This document shows positions 6,529 through 12,372 of a stretch of DNA of 15,553 bases, in pieces. Source of the DNA: an uncultured Pseudomonadota bacterium (GTDB lineage: Bacteria > Pseudomonadota > Gammaproteobacteria > Xanthomonadales > Ahniellaceae); assembly GCA_937996755.1 (NCBI GenBank), contig CALKUS010000024.1:1-15553 (forward strand), given 5' to 3'. The notes beneath the pieces are model-generated. The model searched no databases, was not told the DNA's origin, and was given only the letters and a program-made list of their open reading frames with translations. How positions within the stretch are numbered: position 1 is the stretch's first letter; each line of letters opens with the position of its first letter. A program made the position numbers and the translations under genes.

Positions 6529-6960
6529 TCAACGCTGGCGCCGCAACTCGGCGCGCAGCGTCTCCGCAAGGCGCTCCAGCGTCGCGCGATCGGCATTGAC
6601 CGGCTCCGACGCGTAGACCCGCAGCACGGTGTCGCCGTGCAGCCGCGGATGCACGTGGAAATGCAGGTGCGGCACCTCCTGGAACGCAGCCGGCCCGATC
6701 GAGTGCCACACGCTCATGCCGTCGTTCGGGAATGCCGTGCCCACCGCACGCGCGATCCGGCCGACGGTGCGCATCACCGCGGCGCCATCCTCGTCGCCGA
6801 GCTCGCGCACGTCGTTGACGTGCGTCCGCGGCACGACGAGCACGTGCCCCGCGTTCACCTGGCGGAGGTCCATGAACGCCATCGTGCGCTCGTCGGCGTG
6901 GACGATGCTGGCGGGAACGTCGCCCGCGACGATCGCGCAGAAGACGCAATCGTCCGTCAC
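6529..6960 (-). CDS. HIT family nucleotide-binding protein
   Basis: A 143-residue histidine-triad protein. The N-terminus CVFCAIVAGDVPASIVHADE carries the C-x-x-C and the typical GDVPAS word. The middle MAFMDLRQVNAGHVLVVPRT is the HIT core strand pair, and VPHLHFHVHPR at 97-106 is the histidine triad active-site motif. HIT hydrolases cleave nucleoside phosphoramidates or dinucleoside polyphosphates; the exact substrate cannot be read from sequence. The fourth motif position is His-Pro-Arg (HVHPR), a mild variant of the common HVIPR. The start is GTG 6960, overlapping the csaA stop codon as GTGA (6957-6960); there is no other start nearby and no ribosome binding site of its own, so translation should depend on csaA. 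Confidence 0.9.
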   Translation of the reverse strand: MTDDCVFCAIVAGDVPASIVHADERTMAFMDLRQVNAGHVLVVPRTHVNDVRELGDEDGAAVMRTVGRIARAVGTAFPNDGMSVWHSIGPAAFQEVPHLHFHVHPRLHGDTVLRVYASEPVNADRATLERLAETLRAELRRQR

Positions 6961-7295
6961 AGCAACCTGGAGCCCAGCGGAACGTCGTGGTCGGGCGCGC
7001 ACAGCGACACGGCGCCGGACGTGGTGTGGAAGCCCGTGACGAGGCACTCGGAGATGAATGGACCGATCTGCTTCGGCGGGAAATTGATCACCGCGACGAC
7101 GAGTCTACCGACGAGCTCACCGGGCTGGTACAGCGTCGTGATCTGCGCGCTCGACTTGCGCACGCCGATCTCCGGCCCGAAGTCGACCTGCAGCTTGTAC
7201 GCGGGCTTGCGCGCTTCGGGGAACGGCTCGGCCGCGATGATGCGGCCGACGCGCAGCTCGACCTTCAGGAAATCGTCCCAGGCGATCGTATTCAT
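6957..7295 (-). CDS. csaA: CsaA-type tRNA-binding protein
   Basis: A 112-residue single OB-fold tRNA-binding domain (EMAP-II/CsaA type), the usual length for CsaA. Recognisable segments are WDDFLKVELRVGRIIAAEPF, ARKPAYKLQVDFGPEIGVRK, SSAQITTLYQPGELVGRLVV and AVINFPPKQIGPFISECLVT, ending PDHDVPLGSRL. CsaA dimers bind tRNA and have been reported to act as a secretion-related chaperone in Bacillus. ATG 7295 gives the family N-terminus MNTIAWDDF; there is no strong ribosome binding site. It heads a two-gene unit with the HIT gene. The 84 bp upstream hold only a weak promoter-like TACATT at 7324-7329 on the minus strand. Confidence 0.93.
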   Translation of the reverse strand: MNTIAWDDFLKVELRVGRIIAAEPFPEARKPAYKLQVDFGPEIGVRKSSAQITTLYQPGELVGRLVVAVINFPPKQIGPFISECLVTGFHTTSGAVSLCAPDHDVPLGSRLL

Positions 7296-7379
7296 GGCGG
7301 ATGGTGAAGGAATTCCCGTTTCGAATGTACACGACCCGCCCGTGCCGACGGATCACGCCGGTCGCGCCTGCCGGTCAAG

Positions 7380-7751
7380 TCACGCGATCGGGCTCAGCAC
7401 CAGTCGGCCGTAGGCAATGAACGCCATCACGAGTCCCAGCACGACGCTCATGACGATCGACACCCGCTCGCGGTACTTCACGTGCACGCCGATGAACACG
7501 AGGCTCTCGGCCGCGAGCACGCCCGCGGCAACGACCGTCAGCGTCGGATGCCAGCGCAGCGCCGATGGCACGATCAGTGCGACGACGCAGGCGAGCTCGA
7601 TGATCCCGAGCGCCGTCCACGCTCCGCGCGGCAGCGCGCCGAACGACGGCACGTCGTGGCTCACTTTCTCGAACAGGAATGCCTTCATCACGCCGGACGC
7701 GCCGTAGAGCAGCGCGGCGAGGCCCTGCAGTACCCAGAGGAAGGTATTCAT
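7380..7751 (-). CDS. DoxX-family membrane protein
   Basis: A 123-residue protein with four membrane helices in the DoxX layout: TM1 WVLQGLAALLYGASGVMKAF, TM2 TALGIIELACVVALIVPSAL, TM3 TLTVVAAGVLAAESLVFIGV and TM4 IVMSVVLGLVMAFIAYGRLV. The loop FEKVSHDVPSFGALPRGAW after TM1 is typical of DoxX-like proteins that keep the K-x-x-x family signature. DoxX members are linked to quinone or thiol redox chemistry, but most are uncharacterised. ATG 7751 overlaps the stop of the EF-Tu-like gene as ATGA (7748-7751), so the two are translationally coupled. No terminator is evident after it. Confidence 0.85.
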   Translation of the reverse strand: MNTFLWVLQGLAALLYGASGVMKAFLFEKVSHDVPSFGALPRGAWTALGIIELACVVALIVPSALRWHPTLTVVAAGVLAAESLVFIGVHVKYRERVSIVMSVVLGLVMAFIAYGRLVLSPIA

Positions 7752-8557
7752 CCGCGGATGAGCACGCCAGCGGCGATCGGCCGGCCGTTTCGTTCGAGCA
7801 AGAGCCTGGCGCCCAGACCCGACGAAATCGCCTCGTCGACTTCGAACTCCAGCTCGCCGTCCGTGCCGGGATCGAGCGCGGCCGCCGACTGCACGCGGGC
7901 TTGCCGCGACTGGCCGTCGATCCACAGGCCGACGGTAGTGCCGTTCGACAACGGCACGGTGTCGGCCGACTCTTCCGGCGACAACAGGTACAGGCGCACG
8001 GCGAAGCGCTTGCCGGTGAATGGCTGGAGCTCGAGCGGCGCGCGGGGCGGCAGCCGCTTCACTTCGCGCAGCAGGTCTTCCATGCCGCTGGACGACGAGC
8101 CCGTTCCCGCCGAATCGATGGGCGAATCGTGGAAGACCATCGCATCGTCGCCACCCATCTCGTAGTTGTTCATCAGCTCGCGGACTTCCAGTTCCTCGAG
8201 CTGCAGCAGCTCGAAGGCGCCCTCCAGCTTCGCCACGTTCGTGAACATCACCGACAGGGACGGAACGCCTGCCTGCCGCGCGACGAGGATGTGCTCGCGG
8301 ACGATCGGCAGCGGACCGGACGTCGCGTCCACGACGATGACGGCGTGTCGCGCATCGCGCGACGCGTCGGCCACCTCGTGCGCTGTCGCGCCGCGTCGAG
8401 GCGTGGCAATGGTCAGTCGCTCGACTGCGCACGTCCTGCAGGATTCCAACAGCCGGGTTCGGCTCTCATCGCCGAGCAGCACGACGTCGCTCGCGTGCGA
8501 GGCCTGGATCGCGGCCAGCGAAAGAACTGCGAAAGCCATCAGGCGAGCGGCGAGCAT
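7748..8557 (-). CDS. Secreted EF-Tu-like protein lacking the P-loop and domain II
   Basis: A 269-residue protein that starts with a signal peptide (MLAARLMAFAVLSLAAIQAS, probable cleavage after HA at 22). The mature part aligns by eye with elongation factor Tu. Residues 73-104 (AVIVVDATSGPLPIVREHIL then VARQAGVPSLSVMF) match EF-Tu '[28 protein letters not shown]', and ELEVRELMNNYEMGGDDA (122-139) matches the following helix. Residues 180-269 match EF-Tu domain III, including RFAVRLYLLSPEESADTVPL and GARLLLERNGRPIAAGV. The GTP-binding elements are gone: no GHVDHGKT P-loop (LLGDESRT stands in that area), no DCPGH switch II, and NKxD is TNVA. Domain II is missing. It should therefore be an extracytoplasmic, non-GTPase protein. 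ATG 8557 has GGAGG 4 nt upstream. It is coupled to the DoxX gene. Confidence 0.82.
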   Translation of the reverse strand: MLAARLMAFAVLSLAAIQASHASDVVLLGDESRTRLLESCRTCAVERLTIATPRRGATAHEVADASRDARHAVIVVDATSGPLPIVREHILVARQAGVPSLSVMFTNVAKLEGAFELLQLEELEVRELMNNYEMGGDDAMVFHDSPIDSAGTGSSSSGMEDLLREVKRLPPRAPLELQPFTGKRFAVRLYLLSPEESADTVPLSNGTTVGLWIDGQSRQARVQSAAALDPGTDGELEFEVDEAISSGLGARLLLERNGRPIAAGVLIRG

Positions 8558-8635
8558 GAAGCCTCCACGAGTCGTCGGACGCCACCACCGTATCGCAACG
8601 CGTCTTCGCCTGCTCGACACGCGGGCACGAAGCGC

Positions 8636-8661
8636 AACACTTAGGTATTGACCTTAGTGTT
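8636..8661. promoter_or_regulatory. Inverted-repeat operator, likely ArsR binding site
   Basis: AACACTTAGGT (8636-8646), spacer ATTG, ACCTTAGTGTT (8651-8661) is an 11-bp inverted repeat with a single mismatch. It overlaps the -35 box of the arsR-type gene, as expected for an autorepressing ArsR-family regulator. It also lies 79 bp upstream of the divergent EF-Tu-like gene. Confidence 0.75.
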
Positions 8662-8676
8662 TTCCGGGACTACATT
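8648..8676 (+). promoter_or_regulatory. Sigma70-type promoter of the arsR-SRPBCC operon
   Basis: TTGACC (8648-8653) and TACATT (8671-8676) are separated by exactly 17 bp, matching the consensus in 5 of 6 and 4 of 6 positions. Transcription would start near 8683, leaving a 5' leader of about 35 nt before ATG 8719. The operator covers the -35 box. Confidence 0.72.
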
Positions 8677-8718
8677 CGCTCCGCCGATCGCACGGCAGCA
8701 CGAGCGCAAGGTGTCGAA

Positions 8719-9054
8719 ATGCAGCAGTCCGCGGTTGCCGACTCCGTTTTCTACGCCCTGTCCAATGCGACGCGGCGGAAGGTGCTGGAACAGCTCTCGG
8801 CGGGACCGGCGACGGTCAGCGAGCTGGCGGCGCCGTTCGACATGAAGCTTCCGTCGTTCGTGCAGCACCTGTCCGTGCTCGAAGAGAGCCGGCTGGTGAA
8901 GTCGAAGAAGGAAGGGCGCGTGCGCACGTACGAGCTCGCACCCGAACGGTTGAAGGTCGCGGAAAACTGGCTGACGGCGCGACGCCAGCTGTGGGAAGCG
9001 CGGTTCGACCGCTTCGACCGCTACGTCAAACAACTGAAGGACAACGAATCATGA
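8719..9054 (+). CDS. ArsR-family winged-helix repressor
   Basis: A 111-residue ArsR/SmtB-type DNA-binding protein. The N-terminus SVFYALSNATRRKVLEQLSA is the family opening helix pair (ALxxxTRRxIL). It is followed by the helix-turn-helix VSELAAPFDMKLPSFVQHLS, the VLEESRLVKSKKEGRVRTYE wing, and a C-terminal helix of WLTARRQLWEARFDRFDRYV. There are no cysteine pairs or His/Asp clusters for metal sensing, so it belongs to the metal-independent class commonly paired with SRPBCC proteins. AAGG lies 7 nt before ATG 8719. It overlaps the downstream SRPBCC gene by ATGA (9051-9054). Autoregulation through the operator at 8636-8661 is likely; the inducer is unknown. Confidence 0.93.
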   Translation: MQQSAVADSVFYALSNATRRKVLEQLSAGPATVSELAAPFDMKLPSFVQHLSVLEESRLVKSKKEGRVRTYELAPERLKVAENWLTARRQLWEARFDRFDRYVKQLKDNES

Positions 9055-9548
9055 TCCTGCGCAAGGAATTCAAGGTCGACCCGAAGCTCGACATCGTCTT
9101 CGAGCGATTCATCGACGCGCCGAAGCGCCTCGTCTGGGAAGCGCTCACGAAACCCGAGCACCTGAAGGAGTGGTACATGCCGCGCGAATTCGGTCGCGTC
9201 TCCCGCGCCGAGATGGACCTGCGGCCGGGCGGCATGTTCAGCATCGACATCGCGGCCGGCGACGGCGGCCAGGAATTTCCCAACCTCGGCTGCTTCCTCG
9301 AAGTCGTTCCGCTGGAACGCCTGAGCTGGACGTCGATGCTTTTCCCGGGCTACCGCCCCGCCGTATTCGACGACGTGCCGATCACCGCGATCGTCACGAT
9401 GCGCGAGGAGGGAACCGGCACGCGCTACGTGTTCACCGCGCTGCACCGCGACGAGTCGGACATGGAGAAGAACGTCGAGGGCGGCTGGAAGGAGGGAACG
9501 GAGATCGCGCTCGACCAGTTCGTCGAGCACGTGCTTGCGCTGAAGTAG
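9051..9548 (+). CDS. SRPBCC/AHSA1-like protein
   Basis: A 165-residue START-like (SRPBCC, AHSA1 subgroup) protein. It reads ERFIDAPKRLVWEALTKPEH, LKEWYMPREFG, RAEMDLRPGGMFSIDIAAGD, then LEVVPLERLSWTSMLFPGYR, TAIVTMREEGTGTRYVFTAL and closes with GWKEGTEIALDQFVEHVL. These are the motifs of the activator-of-Hsp90-like family: APxxxVWxALTxPEHLxxW and GWxxxLxxLxxHL. The fold encloses a deep hydrophobic pocket, and bacterial members are often of unknown ligand. ATG 9051 has AAGGA 9 nt upstream and overlaps the repressor stop codon, so both are made from one mRNA. Only 6 bp separate its stop from the stop of the convergent DUF4166 gene, and no clear bidirectional terminator fits in that gap. Confidence 0.93.
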   Translation: MILRKEFKVDPKLDIVFERFIDAPKRLVWEALTKPEHLKEWYMPREFGRVSRAEMDLRPGGMFSIDIAAGDGGQEFPNLGCFLEVVPLERLSWTSMLFPGYRPAVFDDVPITAIVTMREEGTGTRYVFTALHRDESDMEKNVEGGWKEGTEIALDQFVEHVLALK

Positions 9549-9554
9549 ACCGGA

Positions 9555-10109
9555 CTAGCCGGCCTCGGCGACCAGCGCCAGCGTTCCCGAGTACGCGAAC
9601 AGCCTGCCGAGGAGCGGCTGGCGAACCTCGACGGCGAAGCGATAGCGCCCGCCGTCGATGCGCTTCGACGCCGACGTGGCGGGATGCAGCAGCTTCGGAA
9701 CGCGGATCCCGCGGAAGCGCGTGGCGCGATGCCGCCAATGCCAGCCGCCGTCGATCACGTCGACGCCGAGCTCGAGGCTGATCGCGCCTGACCGTTCGAT
9801 CCAGTGGCCCGACGGGTAGCGGCCGAACGGGACGAATTCCGAGCGGAACTCGTCGCGACCATCGAACGTGCGGTTCCAGTGCAACGCGCGCGCGTCGCTG
9901 TGGATGTCGACCTCGAGCAGGTGAGTGCCGTTCGTGGTCGGCACGCCGAGTCAGCGGGCGATTCGTTTGCCGATCGCGCCGGCGATGCCGTGACCGAACG
10001 CGACCTCCACGTCGCCGCGCAGCGTGCCGCCGCGCTCGTGCAATGCGCGCAATTGCGGATGCAGCGCGGCGAACGCGTCGCCGAACCACGCCGCGACGAG
10101 ACCGCTCAT
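9555..10109 (-). pseudogene. DUF4166 gene split by an in-frame TGA
   Basis: Two halves of one DUF4166 protein lie in the same frame. The N-terminal half (52 codons from ATG 10109) reads FAALHPQLRALHERGGTLRG then DVEVAFGHGIAGAIGKRIAR, and is stopped by TGA at 9951-9953. The frame continues LGVPTTNGTHLLEVDIHSDA, ALHWNRTFDGRDEFRSEF and on through GWHWRHRATRFRGIRVPKLL to FRFAVEVRQPLLG-like RYRFAVEVRQPLLGRLFAYS and the end at 9555. A single CGA-to-TGA change in an expected Arg-Arg-Leu-Gly-type context would explain it, giving an intact protein of 184 residues. GTG 9944 could restart the second half as a 129-residue product. So it is a recent nonsense pseudogene, a fission, or a base error. DUF4166 function is unknown. 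It is the last gene of the run, 10 bp after the DUF6010 gene. Confidence 0.8.
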
Positions 10110-10119
10110 CCGCTGGCGA

Positions 10120-10542
10120 TCATGCGGCCGGACGGAGGTTTCCGTCGGGCAGCCGGCGCCAGAGCCATACGAGGTACAGCCCGACGACGATGTCGACGCT
10201 GAAGCAGAACACCGGATACCACCCCGGCACGCCGGGGTTCGCGAAGAACCGGTCGTGCACGAGGTCCCACACGGCGTGCAGTATCCAGAACGTGCCGACC
10301 ACCAGCGCCGAATGACGCGTGCCTGCGAACGCGAAAACCAGGCCGGCGACGTAGAACGGGATGCCGTACAGCAGCTCCGTCGAGATGAGCGCCTGCTGGT
10401 CGCCCAGCCAGGCCCACATCGCGTACAGCGACGGCAACGTGAGCAGCCCGATCGCATAGACCCAGCGCTGGCCGCCGGGGAGGACGCGCGCGAGGACGAT
10501 CGTGAACGTGCCGACGACTGCGCCGATCAGGCCTTCGAGCAT
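10120..10542 (-). CDS. DUF6010-like membrane protein
   Basis: A 140-residue integral membrane protein with four to five predicted helices: LEGLIGAVVGTFTIVLARVL, VYAIGLLTLPSLYAMWAWLG, GIPFYVAGLVFAFAGTR, LVVGTFWILHAVWDLVHDRF and CFSVDIVVGLYLVWLWRRLP. The segment HAVWDLVHDRFFANPGVPGW followed by YPVFCFSVDIVVGLYLVW is the conserved signature I associate with DUF6010; its His, Asp and Trp residues in and beside membrane helices suggest metal or substrate contacts, unproven. ATG 10542 has AGGGGA 6 nt upstream. It lies 19 bp after the DUF4272 gene and 10 bp before the DUF4166 gene, and is likely on the same transcript. No function is known. Confidence 0.8.
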   Translation of the reverse strand: MLEGLIGAVVGTFTIVLARVLPGGQRWVYAIGLLTLPSLYAMWAWLGDQQALISTELLYGIPFYVAGLVFAFAGTRHSALVVGTFWILHAVWDLVHDRFFANPGVPGWYPVFCFSVDIVVGLYLVWLWRRLPDGNLRPAA

Positions 10543-10561
10543 CGCGATTCCCCTGGGTGCC

Positions 10562-11350
10562 TCAAGTGTCCGTCGAAATATCGTCCCACGCTTCATCCAT
10601 GTAACCGACCAGCCAGTTGAGCGCGTAGTGGCGCTCCATCGTGACGTCGGCGTTCAGCGACGCGGGCGCCTCGTCGCCGTTGACGCGCGCGTCGACGACG
10701 GCCCAGTGGTAGCGATAGATCAGGTCCGCCGCGTCGGCGATCTCCTCGATCGGGCGCAGCTTCGCGTCGGCGATGAACTGCGCCGCGCTGCGCGCGCGCA
10801 GGAACTTCACCGCAGCCGGCACGTCGCAGATGGCGGTGGGCTTCTGCAGCTCGTCGACGTAGCCGAGCGCCCACAGCAGCGTCCACGCCGCCTCGTAGCG
10901 CCAGACGAACTGGACGCGCTGCTCGTCGCTCGGCGACTGGTCCGCGATGAACGCCGCTTCCTTCGGCGTGAAGTGTCCCTCGAGGCCGTACTCGTGGACG
11001 ATCGCTTCGACCTTCGACTGTTCGACGCCCTCGCCTTTCATCGAGACGACGAGCAGCGCCATCGCGCGCCACGCGATCTGTTCCTTCGTGCGACGCTCGA
11101 TTTCCTCCAGGCCCTCGATCGCAGGAAGGGACTCGTTGATCGGCACGCCTTCGGCGCGCAGGCGGACCTCGGAGCGCGACTTGCGAGCGAGCGCGTCGGG
11201 CGTAGGTCCCGCCTCGACGGCTTCGATGCGTTCCTTGCGCGCCTCCGGTGTGGCGGCATTCGCGCAGCACACGGCGGCGAGGAACGACATTCCCGCCAGG
11301 AGCAGCCCGATCAGGCGATTGTCCATTCCCGACTTTCCCGTCGTCGTCAT
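10562..11350 (-). CDS. Exported DUF4272 protein
   Basis: A 262-residue protein with a DUF4272 domain. The core reads EGVPINESLPAIEGLEEIER, then WRAMALLVVSMKGEGVEQSK, RVQFVWRYEAAWTLLWALGY, VDELQKPTAICDVPAAVKFL, ADLIYRYHWAVVDARVNGDE and ends RHYALNWLVGYMDEAWDDIS; the last two stretches are strongly typical. Most DUF4272 proteins are cytoplasmic, yet this one begins with a hydrophobic segment LIGLLLAGMSFLAAVCCANA that looks like a signal peptide with an A-N-A cleavage site. ATG 11350 overlaps the preceding stop codon as ATGA (11347-11350) and has AAGG 10 nt upstream; MDN at 11326 is an alternative. It follows a secreted protein gene, which fits export of both. The biochemical function is unknown. 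Confidence 0.85.
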   Translation of the reverse strand: MTTTGKSGMDNRLIGLLLAGMSFLAAVCCANAATPEARKERIEAVEAGPTPDALARKSRSEVRLRAEGVPINESLPAIEGLEEIERRTKEQIAWRAMALLVVSMKGEGVEQSKVEAIVHEYGLEGHFTPKEAAFIADQSPSDEQRVQFVWRYEAAWTLLWALGYVDELQKPTAICDVPAAVKFLRARSAAQFIADAKLRPIEEIADAADLIYRYHWAVVDARVNGDEAPASLNADVTMERHYALNWLVGYMDEAWDDISTDT

Positions 11351-11865
11351 TCGATGCACGCCTTGCCGACCGGCGTTGCCGGATCGCAGGCCAGCACGCC
11401 TTCCAGTTCGAAGATGTAGAAGCGCGGGCGCTCGCTGCAGTCGATCGTCGTCACCTTGCCGGTCTTGACGTTCCGCACGCGCACGCCGGCGCCCAGTTCC
11501 TCCATGCCCTGCGCTTGCGTGAACACCGTGTAGCTGTAGCCGGCGTTCTCGAATCGCACCGACTGGACGTACACGCCCTCGGCGTCGTGATAGACGGAAC
11601 CGTGGAACTTCTCGAGCGAGCCCTCCGGCACTTCGGGGTACGCGAGCTCGACGGCGCCGCGCGTGCCGTCCTCGTCGAGCTTCCCGAAGCGGTACTGCAG
11701 CGCGCCGTCTTCGCCGTGCAGGTCACCGGACGCGCAAAGCTCGATGTACTTCGTGCTGTTCGCTGCATCGCAGGCGAACAGCGCGTCGCCGCCTTCGTCG
11801 CAGGCGAAAGTCGCCTGGCTCGCCGTCAATGCGAGCAGGATGACTCCGCGGCTCCTGCCGTTCAC
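11347..11865 (-). CDS. Secreted cysteine-containing hypothetical protein
   Basis: A 172-residue protein with a short signal sequence (SRGVILLALTASQATFA) and a mature part with seven cysteines in regular places: CDEGGDALFAC, ELCASGDLHGEDG, TIDCSERPRFYIFELEGVL, ACDPATPVGKAC. The middle is beta-rich (LQYRFGKLDEDGTRGAVELA, VYVQSVRFENAGYSYTVFTQ). The phrases SYTVFTQAQGMEELGAGVRV and SERPRFYIFEL mark a recurring family of small exported proteins in this group of bacteria that I recognise only by pattern; no function is known. Disulfides are likely if it is periplasmic. Start GTG 11865 overlaps the upstream stop as GTGA (11862-11865), without its own ribosome binding site; the end overlaps the DUF4272 start by ATGA. 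Confidence 0.75.
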   Translation of the reverse strand: MNGRSRGVILLALTASQATFACDEGGDALFACDAANSTKYIELCASGDLHGEDGALQYRFGKLDEDGTRGAVELAYPEVPEGSLEKFHGSVYHDAEGVYVQSVRFENAGYSYTVFTQAQGMEELGAGVRVRNVKTGKVTTIDCSERPRFYIFELEGVLACDPATPVGKACIE

Positions 11866-12233
11866 GCCGACGATTCCGATTCGTCGCCGTGCCGGCTCTC
11901 GTAGCCGGCGAACGGGCCGAAGAACACCTTGCCCGACCGCACGAACTCGGCAATTTCGGACTGCGGAACGAAGCGCGCAGCGTGGTCCGGCCAGTACTCG
12001 CGCACGTAGTCCTCCCAGCCCGCCGGGTCGAGCTGGGTGATCTTGCGATCGACGATGTCGATGAACTCGAAGCCGCGCCGTGCGACCGCCGTCACGATCT
12101 TCCTGGCAGCCGCATCGGAATCCGGCGCGCCGACGAACGCGGCAACCGTCGCACCCTGCAGGTTCGGCGGCATCTGCCGGTTCGAGCCGCGGCCGATGTG
12201 TATGTAGATGGCCCACAGGAGGTTGGTCGACAT
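11862..12233 (-). CDS. Hypothetical protein, first gene of the five-gene run
   Basis: A 123-residue soluble protein beginning MSTNLLWAIYIHIGRGSNRQ. It continues GATVAAFVGAPDSDAAARKI, VTAVARRGFEFIDIVDRKIT, DPAGWEDYVREYWPDHAARF and ends in an acidic and serine-rich tail (RHGDESESSA). The repeated pattern of a strand, a helix carrying AAARKIV, then FEFIDIVD suggests a small alpha/beta fold. I do not recognise the family. There is no signal peptide. ATG 12233 was chosen for its position before the hydrophobic strand; no good ribosome binding site is visible. It is GTGA-coupled to the secreted protein gene and opens a run of five minus-strand genes, so its promoter should be in the 139 bp between it and the end of fdhD, which contain a tandem GTCGCGCTCAA repeat. 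Confidence 0.65.
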   Translation of the reverse strand: MSTNLLWAIYIHIGRGSNRQMPPNLQGATVAAFVGAPDSDAAARKIVTAVARRGFEFIDIVDRKITQLDPAGWEDYVREYWPDHAARFVPQSEIAEFVRSGKVFFGPFAGYESRHGDESESSA

Positions 12234-12258
12234 GCTTGCAGTTTCGACGGATTGAGGG

Positions 12259-12280
12259 GTCGCGCTCAAGTCGCGCTCAA
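12259..12280. repeat. Two tandem 11-bp repeats
   Basis: GTCGCGCTCAA occurs twice in perfect tandem (12259-12269 and 12270-12280), in the gap upstream of the five-gene run. On the minus strand each copy reads TTGAGCGCGAC, so each could offer a -35-like TTGAGC, but no matching -10 box was found. Confidence 0.6.
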
Positions 12281-12372
12281 CCCGCCGGCACGACGAGGCA
12301 ACCGTGCCGGCGCGCCATGCTCGCGAGGACCGTTGCCAGCTCGGAACATTCGAGCCCGGCAGGAACATGGCT

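Noticed and set aside
7324..7378. Promoter for csaA from TTGACC (7373-7378) and TACATT (7324-7329), minus strand
   Set aside because: The two boxes are 43 bp apart, far beyond a usable spacing, and no alternative partner box fits.
8641..9033. Minus-strand open frame of 130 codons over the repressor gene
   Set aside because: It is antisense to the well-supported ArsR-family gene and has no recognisable domain or start signal.
12277..12372. Thirty-one open codons in frame after the fdhD stop (beginning SHVPAGLECSEL)
   Set aside because: An open stretch of this length is expected by chance at this GC content, and the FdhD C-terminus appears complete without it.
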